Shown one piece after another: positions 1 to 5,889 of a DNA stretch of 6,333 nucleotides (its first letter is position 1; each line of letters opens with the position of its first letter). Source of the DNA: CAXXOK01 sp035353235 (GTDB lineage: Bacteria; Bacillota; Clostridia; Christensenellales; Aristaeellaceae); the NCBI GenBank assembly GCA_035353235.1, contig DAOPZG010000142.1, forward strand, positions 1-6,333, given 5' to 3'. A program made the translations under genes and the position numbers. The notes beneath the pieces were generated by a model. The model was given only the letters and a program-made list of their open reading frames with translations. It had not been told where the DNA came from and did not search any database.

Positions 1-637
1 TCTCTGCTGGTGGCGCGTCCGGGAAGTCTTCGGCAAATGAATCTCCGGTTAAAGTCAGTTCCATTATACGGCTCAGTTTAAACAGCCGGTAATCATCCGC
101 ACGGATGCACCACGCCTGCAGGTACCAGTTTTTATCCTTAAAAATCAGCTTGAAGGGTTTAATCCGCCGCCGGGTCGTTTCACCGGAAGTGTTACAGTAC
201 AGAATTTCCAGAATCCGCTTCCCCAGAATGGCGTTCTTAATCGTGTCGAAACGCCGCGTATCCGGGCCGCCGTATCCCCACCGGGAGAAGTCAACCTCGA
301 TCCAGTTCATGTTCTGTTTCTGAAACACACCGCCCAGCTTATTCAATAACCCCTCGGCCGGGCGATCCACTGCGCGCAGGCTTTGCAGCGCGAAGAGAAG
401 CTGGTTTTGTTCTTCGTCGGACAATAGCGCCTTATCCAGCGAATATCCGGGCATCAGTGAGATTCCGCCGCCTTTTCCCTGACTGGCATATATCGGCACC
501 CCAGCCATGGAAAGCGCTTCTACATCCCGGTAAACCGTCCGCACCGATACGCCCAGAGAACGCGATATTTCCGGCGCGGTCGTTGCGCCCTTCTCCAGCA
601 GCAGGTATAGCATTTGAAACAACCGCTCGTTTTTCAC
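1..637 (-). CDS. WYL-domain HTH transcriptional regulator (YafY-like), C-terminus cut off by window edge
   Basis: Reading the minus strand from a GTG at 637-635 gives 212 codons open to the window edge. The N-terminus (about residues 4-58) is a winged helix-turn-helix of the HTH_11/DeoR type: the stretch TTAPEISRSLGVSVRTVYRD (19-38) has the usual turn and recognition helix, followed by a GKGGGI wing (55-60). The second half is a WYL domain with the literal signature NWYLQAW at 170-176 and the downstream FKLSR at 186-190. Proteins of this family are usually about 300 residues, so roughly a third is missing. Start choice: a GGGGGG Shine-Dalgarno lies 6 nt upstream (644-649) and translation then begins MKNERLFQMLYLL, the normal family beginning. 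Such regulators are cytoplasmic DNA-binding proteins, often autoregulated, with the WYL domain sensing a ligand. The ligand and targets here are unknown. It is divergent from the amino-acid transporter, but that does not prove it controls it. Confidence 0.92.
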   Translation of the reverse strand, partial: MKNERLFQMLYLLLEKGATTAPEISRSLGVSVRTVYRDVEALSMAGVPIYASQGKGGGISLMPGYSLDKALLSDEEQNQLLFALQSLRAVDRPAEGLLNKLGGVFQKQNMNWIEVDFSRWGYGGPDTRRFDTIKNAILGKRILEILYCNTSGETTRRRIKPFKLIFKDKNWYLQAWCIRADDYRLFKLSRIMELTLTGDSFAEDFPDAPPAE

Positions 638-662
638 TGCGTTCCCCCCATCCGTTATCCGA

Positions 663-671
663 ATTATATCA
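663..671 (-). promoter_or_regulatory. Extended -10 promoter of the WYL regulator
   Basis: On the minus strand the sequence reads TGATATAAT, a perfect TGn plus TATAAT extended -10 element. It lies about 26 nt upstream of the GTG start and predicts a 5' leader of about 20 nt. At 17-nt spacing the -35 hexamer is AGATCA, which is poor. An extended -10 often compensates for a weak -35. Confidence 0.65.
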
Positions 672-675
672 TATA

Positions 676-699
676 AACCTGCCATTGATCTGGCAGGTT
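676..699. promoter_or_regulatory. Perfect 9-bp-arm palindrome, probable operator of the WYL regulator
   Basis: AACCTGCCA (676-684) and TGGCAGGTT (691-699) are exact reverse complements around a 6-nt centre. The site begins five bases upstream of the extended -10 of the WYL gene and covers its spacer and -35 region. A bound protein would therefore block RNA polymerase. Many HTH/WYL regulators repress their own promoter through a palindrome placed like this. That the WYL protein binds it is inference. Confidence 0.55.
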
Positions 700-773
700 A
701 TTAAATCACGGTTTGTTTTTATTTTGTTCTAAATGAATAATCGTCGCCCGTTCTTTGCAGTTCCCGGCTGCCT

Positions 774-855
774 GCGCTGTATTTGTCCTGTATTTTGAAG
801 CTCTTCGATTGACATTATTCATCCCGTGTCCTACAATAAAAACAGGATACAGCGC
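774..855. repeat. Inverted repeat flanking the transporter promoter
   Basis: GCGCTGTAT at 774-782 is the exact reverse complement of ATACAGCGC at 847-855. The match continues inward with gaps: CCTGT (787-791) pairs with ACAGG (842-846), and TTTT (793-796) with AAAA (838-841). The dyad is centred near 814, on the -35 hexamer, and the right arm sits over the expected transcription start. It could be a pair of operator half-sites or a remnant of a small inverted-repeat element. No target-site duplication is visible at the ends. Confidence 0.45.
809..837 (+). promoter_or_regulatory. Sigma-A-type promoter of the amino-acid ABC transporter operon
   Basis: The -35 is TTGACA (809-814), a perfect consensus. 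A 17-nt spacer follows, then TACAAT (832-837), one mismatch from TATAAT. Transcription should start near 844, giving a leader of about 84 nt before the TTG start at 928. I see no terminator-antiterminator pair or known riboswitch in that leader. Confidence 0.8.
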
Positions 856-914
856 GATGCGTTGTGCGGTGCGATGGTGCATCCACATTCGTCGTGCTGT
901 TCTCATGATCGGAT

Positions 915-920
915 GGGAGG
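915..920 (+). promoter_or_regulatory. Ribosome-binding site supporting the TTG start of the ATPase
   Basis: GGGAGG with a 7-nt spacer to the TTG at 928-930. It fixes a non-ATG start that could otherwise be missed. The next in-frame ATG is beyond Walker A. Confidence 0.8.
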
Positions 921-927
921 ATAAGCT

Positions 928-1659
928 TTGATCGTTTTTGACGATGTTCATATCAGTTTCGGTCCGTTGGACGTTTTGAAGGGAATCAGCCTGGAAATCG
1001 CGTCCGGCTCCAAAACGGTCATTATCGGCCCAAGCGGAAGCGGGAAAAGCACGCTGCTGCGCACGATCAACATGTTTGAGCGTCCCAAGCACGGTGATGT
1101 ATTTATCGACGGCGTTTCCATTTCCAGCATGACCAACCGCATGCTTTGTCAGGCCCGGCAGGACATCGGGATGGTTTTCCAAAACTTCAACCTGTACCCG
1201 CACAAGACCGTTCTGGAAAATTTAACCCTTGCGCCGATGGTGTTAAAACACGAAAGCAAAGCCGAAGTGCGTGAACGGGCAATGAAGAACCTTCGGGAGG
1301 TAAACATTGCCGACAAGGCGGATGCTTACCCGAGCCAGCTTTCCGGCGGGCAGCAGCAGCGCGTGGCCATTGCCCGGGCCCTTACCATGCGACCGAAGAT
1401 TATGCTGTTTGACGAACCCACTTCCGCCCTGGACCCGGAAATGATCCAGGAAGTGCTGGATATTATGGAGCGTGTCGCCAGAGAAACCGAAATTACGATG
1501 CTGTTTGTAACCCACGAGATGAAGTTTGCCGAGCATATCGCCGACCGGATACTGTTTCTGGACGGCGGCATCATCCTTGAGGATGGCACACCCGACCAGG
1601 TGTTTCATCATCCCCGGAACGAGCGCACCACAACGTTCCTGGGGAAAATATTACACTAA
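928..1659 (+). CDS. Polar amino-acid ABC transporter, ATP-binding protein (GlnQ-like)
   Basis: This 243-residue cytoplasmic ATPase powers import by the permeases encoded downstream. All ABC motifs are present in order: Walker A GPSGSGKST (34-42), Q-loop VFQ (83-85) leading into NFNLYPH, signature LSGGQQQR (138-145), Walker B IMLFDEP (158-164) with catalytic Glu163, D-loop SALD (166-169) and H-loop His196 in FVTHEM. The length and the FNLYPHKTVLEN stretch are typical of the GlnQ/HisP/ArtP polar amino-acid group. The start is TTG. GGGAGG at 915-920 ends 7 nt before it, and the beginning MIVFDDVHISFG matches the family's first beta strand, so no ATG nearby is better. It is the first gene of the operon, and only 20 nt separate its stop from the binding-protein ATG. 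The family is secure. The exact substrate is inferred from the binding protein. Confidence 0.96.
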   Translation: MIVFDDVHISFGPLDVLKGISLEIASGSKTVIIGPSGSGKSTLLRTINMFERPKHGDVFIDGVSISSMTNRMLCQARQDIGMVFQNFNLYPHKTVLENLTLAPMVLKHESKAEVRERAMKNLREVNIADKADAYPSQLSGGQQQRVAIARALTMRPKIMLFDEPTSALDPEMIQEVLDIMERVARETEITMLFVTHEMKFAEHIADRILFLDGGIILEDGTPDQVFHHPRNERTTTFLGKILH

Positions 1660-1679
1660 AAACGGGAGGATGGAAACGC

Positions 1680-2568
1680 ATGAAAAAGCTGCTGAGTTTC
1701 GCCCTGGTTCTCGCGCTGGCGCTGGTTGCATTGATTCCCGCTCTGGCTGAGGATTCGGCCGACGTTGCCGCCGTGAAAGCACGCGGTAAGCTACTGGTTG
1801 GCGTAAAGGCCGACGTACCCAACTTCGGTTATCAGGACTTGGGCGGCGAGTTCGAGGGCCTCGAAATCGACCTTGCGCACAAGCTGGCCGAAGTGATTCT
1901 GGGCGATCCCAACGCCGTGGAATTTACCGCCGTTACCGCTAAAAACCCGCGGCCCGCTGCTGGATACCGGGGAGTTGGATATGGTCATCGCGACCTTCAC
2001 CATCAAACCGGACCGGATTTTACAGTATGATTTTTCCAAGCCCTACTTTATTGATGCGATCGGTCTGCTGGTGATGAAAGACAGCGGCATTGCAAGCTTC
2101 GCCGATTTGGCCGGAAAAACGATTGGTGTCGCCCAGTCCGCCACCACCAAAGATGCGCTGCAGGCTGCCGCGACCGATGCGGGGATCACCGTAAACTTCT
2201 CCGAGTTCCCCACCTATCCCGATATTAAAGCGGCGCTGAGCAGCGGCCGTATCGATTGCTTCTCCGTGGACAAGTCCATCCTGAACGGCTATGTGGACGA
2301 CACGACCGTACTGCTTCCGGATACCTTCTCCGCGCAGCCCTACGGCGTCGCTGTGAAAAAGGGCAACACCGGGTTGTTAAGCGTTGTGGACGATACCATC
2401 GCCTCCATGCGGAAGGATGGTTCTCTGGATGCCATGGTGTCCAAGTGGACACTGCCCGCAGTGGATTGGGCCAAGGTAGATGAGTTCAGCGTTTCGCTGT
2501 GGCAGCAGGCGGAAGAGCTTGCCAACGCCACCGCGACCCCCGAAGCGACCGCAACGGTGGCTCCGTAA
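1680..2568 (+). pseudogene. Polar amino-acid substrate-binding protein (GlnH/PEB1-like), split by a one-base frameshift
   Basis: The gene is read as two pieces: 1680-2030 (N-terminal, frame of the ATG) and a fragment ending at the TAA 2566-2568 in the +1 frame. Dropping one A from the A5 run at 1941-1945 joins them into a 295-residue protein of normal family length, reading VTAKTRGPLLDTGELDMVIA across the junction. Residues 1-23 form a signal peptide ending ALA before Glu24, a signal-peptidase I site. No lipobox cysteine is seen. The SBP_bac_3 domain follows (about 38-258), with Arg90, Arg112 in the PDR motif and Asp197 at positions that bind the ligand amino acid in PEB1a-type proteins (from memory of the family). 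The tail (about 282-295) is rich in Ala, Thr and Pro. The subfamily suggests Asp, Glu or Gln as ligand. The start has GGGAGG 10 nt upstream. The insertion may be a real mutation or a sequencing error. The downstream piece alone lacks a signal peptide and half of lobe 1. Confidence 0.9.
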
Positions 2569-2588
2569 TCACTAATTACGCAGTATGC

Positions 2589-2618
2589 GGAGCGGAGGCT
2601 TTCCCAAGCCCCCGCTCC
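2589..2618 (+). other. Intercistronic stem-loop after the binding-protein gene
   Basis: GGAGCGG (2589-2595) pairs with CCGCTCC (2612-2618). After one A-C mismatch, GGCTT (2597-2601) pairs with AAGCC (2606-2610) around a TCCC loop. This makes a GC-rich 12-bp stem. No T-run follows, so it is not a normal terminator. In many importer operons a stem-loop here protects the 3' end of the binding-protein message and lowers permease expression relative to it. That role is inferred. Confidence 0.7.
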
Positions 2619-2643
2619 CATTCTTGCACAGGGATGTGAAAGC

Positions 2644-3315
2644 GTGTCCGGGCCGTTTTCGTTACACAACTGGGAAGCATGGTTTTCCGACTGGTCCTTT
2701 TTTGCGAGCGGTTTTCTGCGAACCCTGTATATCTCACTGCTCGGGCTGATTTTCACCCTGATTATCGGCCTGGTAGTGGGTATCCTTCTTTGCGGCAAAC
2801 ATAAAGTGGTGCTCGCGCTGTGCCGTGGTTACATGTCTTTTTTCCAAAACACACCGCTGGTGATTCAGGTTTTCATCTACTATAACGTGTTGCCAAAGCT
2901 GGGAATACGCCTCGGCGTGATCGTAATCGGTGTGATGGGACTCGCCCTGTACACCGGCGCTTATGCCGCGGATATTGTGCACAGCGCAATCAAAGCCGTT
3001 CCGACCGGCCAGCTGGAAGCGGCACACAGTCAGGGGTTCAGCTATCTGCAATCCATGTGGCATGTGATTTTACCGCAGGCTGTCAAGATCGGCCTTCCTC
3101 CCATGACCAATCAGGCCGTGAACCTCATTAAAAACTCTTCCGTACTCGCGGTAATCGCAGGCGGAGAACTGATGTACTGCGCAGACAGTTGGAGTGGCAG
3201 TAATCTGATCTACGGTCCCACATTCGTGATGACAGGGGTTTTATACCTGGTTATTTGTCTTCCCATATCCTTACTGGCCCGTCGTATGGAGAAAAGGAGC
3301 GTCCGCAATGTTTGA
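2644..3315 (+). CDS. Polar amino-acid ABC transporter permease 1 (HisM/GlnP family)
   Basis: This 223-residue inner-membrane subunit forms half of the translocation pore. Hydrophobic segments are visible at about 22-49, 52-80, 88-112, 160-178 and 190-212. The conserved QNTPLVIQVF block (68-77) matches the family's R/QNTPLLVQ motif. The cytoplasmic EAA loop, which docks on the ATPase Q-loop region, begins at Glu125 (EAAHSQG) and ends VILPQA (141-146). The chosen GTG start gives a family-like N-terminus, with an amphipathic lead-in SLHNWEAWFSDWSFFASGFLRT before the first membrane helix. The Shine-Dalgarno is weak (GGGA at 2631-2634), so translation may be lower than for the neighbours. The last 8 nt overlap permease 2, suggesting coupled translation and a heterodimeric pore. 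The residue between the first two segments is a short charged loop (GKHK). Confidence 0.94.
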   Translation: MSGPFSLHNWEAWFSDWSFFASGFLRTLYISLLGLIFTLIIGLVVGILLCGKHKVVLALCRGYMSFFQNTPLVIQVFIYYNVLPKLGIRLGVIVIGVMGLALYTGAYAADIVHSAIKAVPTGQLEAAHSQGFSYLQSMWHVILPQAVKIGLPPMTNQAVNLIKNSSVLAVIAGGELMYCADSWSGSNLIYGPTFVMTGVLYLVICLPISLLARRMEKRSVRNV

Positions 3316-3988
3316 TCGTTGGGCGAACGCCTTTTCCGTTGTTTTTACCCCGAAAATTCTGCTGTTTCTGGGCCAGGGATTGCTAAACACGCTGTATATT
3401 GCTGCGGTTTCCATAACGCTCAGCCTGATTTTCGGTACAATACTGGGCTTGATGCGCAACCGGAAGGATAAAGTACTGCGTACCGTCGCGACTGTGTATA
3501 TTGAGATTGTCCGCAATATCCCCCTGTTGCTTTTTATTATCGCCATGCGGTTTATGACCCGGTTGCCCCCTTTGGAAAGCGGCATAGCAGCGCTTACCGT
3601 TTTTACATCCGCCATTGTCGCGGAAATTGTACGCGGCGGGCTTAACTCGATTGACAAAGGCCAATGGGAAGCCGCCACATCGCAGGGTTTCAGCACCGTG
3701 CAAACCATGTGGTATATCATTATTCCGCAGGCCATGCGGCGTATCCGCTCCCCGTTGATTTCTCAATTTGTCACAACCATCAAAGATACCTCCTTCTGCG
3801 CGGTGGTCGGAACCTACGAGCTTTCCTTTACCAGCAAGATCGTTGCGGCGCATCGCACAATCGTCACCGCAGAAGATATTATCGTGCTTTATCTGCTCGT
3901 CGCACTGATATATTATGTGATTAACCGTTCTTTCGCGGCCATCGCGCGGCGGGAACGCGGCGACGCCATGAAGGGGGTCGTGCGGTAA
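3308..3988 (+). CDS. Polar amino-acid ABC transporter permease 2 (HisM/GlnP family)
   Basis: This 226-residue membrane subunit is the partner of the preceding permease. It has the family layout: GLLNTLYIAAVSITLSLIFG as first helix (24-43), the VRNIPLLLFI block (68-77), an EAA loop starting at Glu121 (EAATSQG) and ending IIIPQAMRR (137-145), and a last helix around 190-208. The ATG overlaps the end of permease 1 by 8 nt, and AAGGAG at 3294-3299 lies inside that gene, 8 nt upstream. It is clearly not a duplicate of permease 1, since the two differ over most of their length. The C-terminus is basic (RRERGDAMKG), as expected for a cytoplasmic end. It is the last gene of the operon, with a terminator beginning 9 nt after the stop. 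Confidence 0.95.
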   Translation: MFDRWANAFSVVFTPKILLFLGQGLLNTLYIAAVSITLSLIFGTILGLMRNRKDKVLRTVATVYIEIVRNIPLLLFIIAMRFMTRLPPLESGIAALTVFTSAIVAEIVRGGLNSIDKGQWEAATSQGFSTVQTMWYIIIPQAMRRIRSPLISQFVTTIKDTSFCAVVGTYELSFTSKIVAAHRTIVTAEDIIVLYLLVALIYYVINRSFAAIARRERGDAMKGVVR

Positions 3989-3997
3989 GGTTTCAGC

Positions 3998-4026
3998 GAA
4001 AACGCCCGTCGGGGCGTTTTCTTTTT
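3998..4026 (+). terminator. Rho-independent terminator of the ABC transporter operon
   Basis: GAAAACGCCC (3998-4007) pairs perfectly with GGGCGTTTTC (4012-4021) around the loop GTCG, followed by five T (4022-4026). It sits directly after the permease 2 stop and closes the transporter unit. Confidence 0.93.
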
Positions 4027-4054
4027 ACGGTTCTGCTCGTCTGTTTCCCTTTTG

Positions 4055-4063
4055 TGATAAAAT
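4055..4063 (+). promoter_or_regulatory. Likely extended -10 promoter of the phzF-thpR-grx unit
   Basis: TGATAAAAT (TGn plus TAAAAT, one mismatch from TATAAT) lies just downstream of the transporter terminator. It predicts transcription starting near 4070, about 30 nt before the phzF ATG. The -35 at 17-nt spacing (GCTCGT) is poor, so the assignment rests on the extended -10 and on position. Confidence 0.5.
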
Positions 4064-4101
4064 AACAGGGAAAACCGGCAGGTTGGAAGGAAGGCGATTC
4101 C

Positions 4102-5010
4102 ATGCGCGCATACCGTTTATATCAGGTTGACAGTTTCACAAAAACAAAGCTGTTGGGGAATCCCGCGGGGGTTGTAGCAAACGCGGACGGTCTGACGCCT
4201 GAAGAAATGCAGCAGATAGCCCGGGAACTGAACAACTCCGAAACCGCGTTCCTTTTATCTCCTTTGGACGCCACACACGACGTGTGGGTTCGCTTCTTCA
4301 CGCCTTCGACCGAGGTGCCCATCTGCGGACACGCCACCATAGCGGCGCATTATGTGCGGGCTCTTGAAAAGCGCCTTGGTAATGTGCGCGTCCTCCAAAA
4401 GACGGGCGCGGGTATTTTACCGGTGGATATCGTACACGACGGTGACGATTATCAAATGGTGATGACCCAGGGGACAGTCGTGTTCGGCTCTGTACTGGAA
4501 AACAGCGACATTTCGCAACTGTGTGCCGCGCTGGGTATCACCCCTGCGGATTTGCGCGCTGATTGCCCTGTACAAGTGGTTTCCACCGGGCACAGCAAAG
4601 TGATGGTCGCGCTCCGCGAACCCGCGCTGCTCCAACAGTTGCGCCCGGATATGAGCCGTCTGGCCGCGCTGAGCGCCAGGATTGGTTGCAATGGATATTA
4701 CCTCTTTACACTGCATCCCGGCGAAGAAGCCGCCGTGCATGGGCGGATGTTCGCGCCCGCCATCGGGATTGCCGAAGACCCCGTAACCGGCAACGCAAAC
4801 GGCCCGCTGGGTGCGTATCTGGCGCATTACCGGATACTCTCCCCGCAGGGCGACCGTTTGGTATTTACCGCCGTTCAGGGCGAAGCCATTCACAGGCCGG
4901 GCAGTATGGAAGTACGCGTTCGCCTTTTGGAAGGGGAACCCGTGGAGGTTCAGATTGCCGGGTATGCGGCTGTTGCCTTTGCAACCACGCTTTTACTGGA
5001 CGAGCGATAA
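4102..5010 (+). CDS. PhzF-family protein (phenazine-biosynthesis-like isomerase fold)
   Basis: This 302-residue protein has the full PhzF length and both halves of its diaminopimelate-epimerase-like fold. Visible signatures are YQVDSFTKTKLLGNPAGVV at the N-terminus (7-25), NNSETAFL (44-51) with Glu47 at the position of the PhzF catalytic glutamate, FTPSTEVPICGHATIA (66-81), and the C-terminal glycine-rich EDPVTGNANGPLGAYL (225-240). PhzF itself isomerises a dihydroxyanthranilate in phenazine synthesis. No other phenazine genes are present, so this is better read as one of the widespread PhzF-like proteins of unknown substrate, probably a cytoplasmic isomerase or epimerase. The ATG is preceded by AAGGAAGG (4087-4094) with a 7-nt gap, and the protein starts exactly at the family's first strand. 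It heads a unit with thpR and a glutaredoxin-like gene. Confidence 0.94.
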   Translation: MRAYRLYQVDSFTKTKLLGNPAGVVANADGLTPEEMQQIARELNNSETAFLLSPLDATHDVWVRFFTPSTEVPICGHATIAAHYVRALEKRLGNVRVLQKTGAGILPVDIVHDGDDYQMVMTQGTVVFGSVLENSDISQLCAALGITPADLRADCPVQVVSTGHSKVMVALREPALLQQLRPDMSRLAALSARIGCNGYYLFTLHPGEEAAVHGRMFAPAIGIAEDPVTGNANGPLGAYLAHYRILSPQGDRLVFTAVQGEAIHRPGSMEVRVRLLEGEPVEVQIAGYAAVAFATTLLLDER

Positions 5011-5023
5011 TTTTCCGTTTTGG

Positions 5024-5040
5024 GAAACCGTACCGGTTTC
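5024..5040 (+). other. Small hairpin between phzF and thpR
   Basis: GAAACCG (5024-5030) and CGGTTTC (5034-5040) form a perfect 7-bp stem with a TAC loop. No T-run follows and the next gene has a strong ribosome-binding site. A terminator is unlikely. It may be a processing or stability element, or chance. Confidence 0.35.
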
Positions 5041-5063
5041 AGTTCCGTTCCTGGTGTTTACAT

Positions 5064-5072
5064 AAAAGGAGG
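5064..5072 (+). promoter_or_regulatory. Strong ribosome-binding site deciding the TTG start of thpR
   Basis: AAAAGGAGG contains the complete AAAGGAGG anti-16S complement and ends 8 nt before the TTG at 5081. It supports this start, because the protein then begins MRLFIDI, the family's first beta strand. Confidence 0.85.
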
Positions 5073-5080
5073 CGGTTCGG

Positions 5081-5632
5081 TTGCGGCTGTTTATCGACAT
5101 ATCGCCCAGTGATACGGTCCGCGCGGAACTGTCTCGCTTTTCGGAGGAGATGCGCTGCAAAGTCCCCGGCCGATATGCGCCGCCGGAACTTTACCACCTC
5201 ACGCTCGCTTTTTTAGGAGAACGTGCCGAAGAGAGTCTTCCCGCTCTGCATTCTCTGATGGCTGACACGGTCGCGACGGTTTCGCCCTTCTCCGTTCGCC
5301 TTGCCGGAACCGGTTCGTTCGGTCTTCCACGAAACGCAATCCTGTACGCGGCCATTTCTCCCTCTGCGGAGCTGAATACCCTTGCGAGCGCGCTTCGCCA
5401 GAAACTGGAGCAGGCGGGCGAATCATATGACCCCACGCCCTTCACACCGCACATTACGCTGGCCCGAAAGGCACTGATCCCTGAAAGGACCGTAATGGAG
5501 CGGCCTGCCCCCTTATCGTTTTCAATAACGGGCATCACCCTATTCCACAGCGTGCGGATCGAAGGTCTCCTTCGGTATCTTCCCCTGTTTACTATTTCAC
5601 TGCAATCTGGGATCCCGGAGGAAAAGGAATGA
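5081..5632 (+). CDS. thpR: RNA 2',3'-cyclic phosphodiesterase (ThpR/LigT, 2H phosphoesterase family)
   Basis: This 183-residue cytoplasmic enzyme is expected to open 2',3'-cyclic phosphates at RNA ends to 2'-phosphates. It was historically called 2'-5' RNA ligase. Both catalytic tetrapeptides of the 2H superfamily are intact: HLTL at 39-42 in YHLTLAFLGE, and HITL at 124-127 in FTPHITLARK. The N-terminal RLFIDI strand and the C-terminal YLPLFTISL strand fit the LigT fold, and the length is normal. The start is TTG behind a near-perfect ribosome-binding site. Its stop overlaps the next ATG as ATGA, so the glutaredoxin-like gene is likely translationally coupled. It lies 70 nt after phzF with no clear promoter between them, so co-transcription is probable. 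Its cellular RNA substrate in bacteria is not established. Confidence 0.94.
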   Translation: MRLFIDISPSDTVRAELSRFSEEMRCKVPGRYAPPELYHLTLAFLGERAEESLPALHSLMADTVATVSPFSVRLAGTGSFGLPRNAILYAAISPSAELNTLASALRQKLEQAGESYDPTPFTPHITLARKALIPERTVMERPAPLSFSITGITLFHSVRIEGLLRYLPLFTISLQSGIPEEKE

Positions 5633-5889
5633 AAAGAGTTCAGTTATTTCACTTTGTTGGTTGTCCTTATTGTTCTGCGGCGGAACGTTGGGTTTCCGAA
5701 GTGCTGAAAGAGCACCCGGAACTGGCCGGTTTATCCATTGAGCGGATCGACGAGCATGTGCATCCGGAGATTGCCGACCGTTACGATTACTGGTTTGTTC
5801 CCACTTTTTATGTGGATGGTAAAAAAGTGCACGAAGGCGCATGCACGAAGAAAATCGTGGAACACGTGCTGTTAAGCGCTTTGGAATAG
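5629..5889 (+). CDS. Small glutaredoxin-like thiol-disulfide protein with CPYC motif
   Basis: This 86-residue protein is a minimal thioredoxin fold. It begins with the strand VQLFHFVGCPYCSAAERW, carrying the CPYC active site at 12-15, the classical dithiol glutaredoxin motif. The cis-proline loop is FVPTFYVDG (56-64, Pro58), and the strand after it ends in DGKKVHEG. The usual glutathione-binding glycine pair is not obvious, so the electron donor could be thioredoxin reductase or another thiol rather than glutathione. An additional Cys72 lies near the C-terminal helix. It starts at the ATGA overlap with thpR, with GGAGG (5617-5621) inside that gene 7 nt upstream. It is the last gene of the unit. 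The partner substrate is unknown. Its linkage with an RNA-end enzyme and a PhzF-like protein does not reveal a pathway. Confidence 0.88.
   Translation: MKRVQLFHFVGCPYCSAAERWVSEVLKEHPELAGLSIERIDEHVHPEIADRYDYWFVPTFYVDGKKVHEGACTKKIVEHVLLSALE

Noticed and set aside
457..732. 91-residue plus-strand reading frame over the regulator's N-terminus
   Set aside because: It is antisense to the clear HTH domain and has no ribosome-binding site or family signature.
733..798. Short 21-codon plus-strand frame beginning ATGAATAATCG
   Set aside because: It has no ribosome-binding site and lies upstream of the mapped promoter, so it is not a leader peptide of the transporter transcript.
856..883. Possible hairpin GATGC/GCATC in the transporter leader
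   Set aside because: The stem is only 5 bp with an 18-nt loop, and there is no terminator or known riboswitch core.
706..1203. 165-residue minus-strand reading frame across the transporter promoter and ATPase start
   Set aside because: It lies opposite a secure ABC ATPase gene, has no recognisable domain, and would run through the transporter promoter.
1941..1947. Programmed -1 frameshift site in the binding-protein gene
   Set aside because: The local sequence resembles half of a slippery heptamer, but a -1 shift would not reach the downstream frame. A +1 shift or loss of one A is needed.
1969..1983. Internal re-initiation at the ATG 1981 behind GGGGAG
   Set aside because: The Shine-Dalgarno-like bases are simply the codons for Thr-Gly-Glu. 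The product would lack the signal peptide and half of the first lobe.
4563..5216. 217-residue plus-strand frame spanning phzF and thpR
   Set aside because: It is rich in Arg, Pro and Gly, as expected for an out-of-frame read of a GC-rich gene, and it overlaps two genes with intact catalytic motifs.
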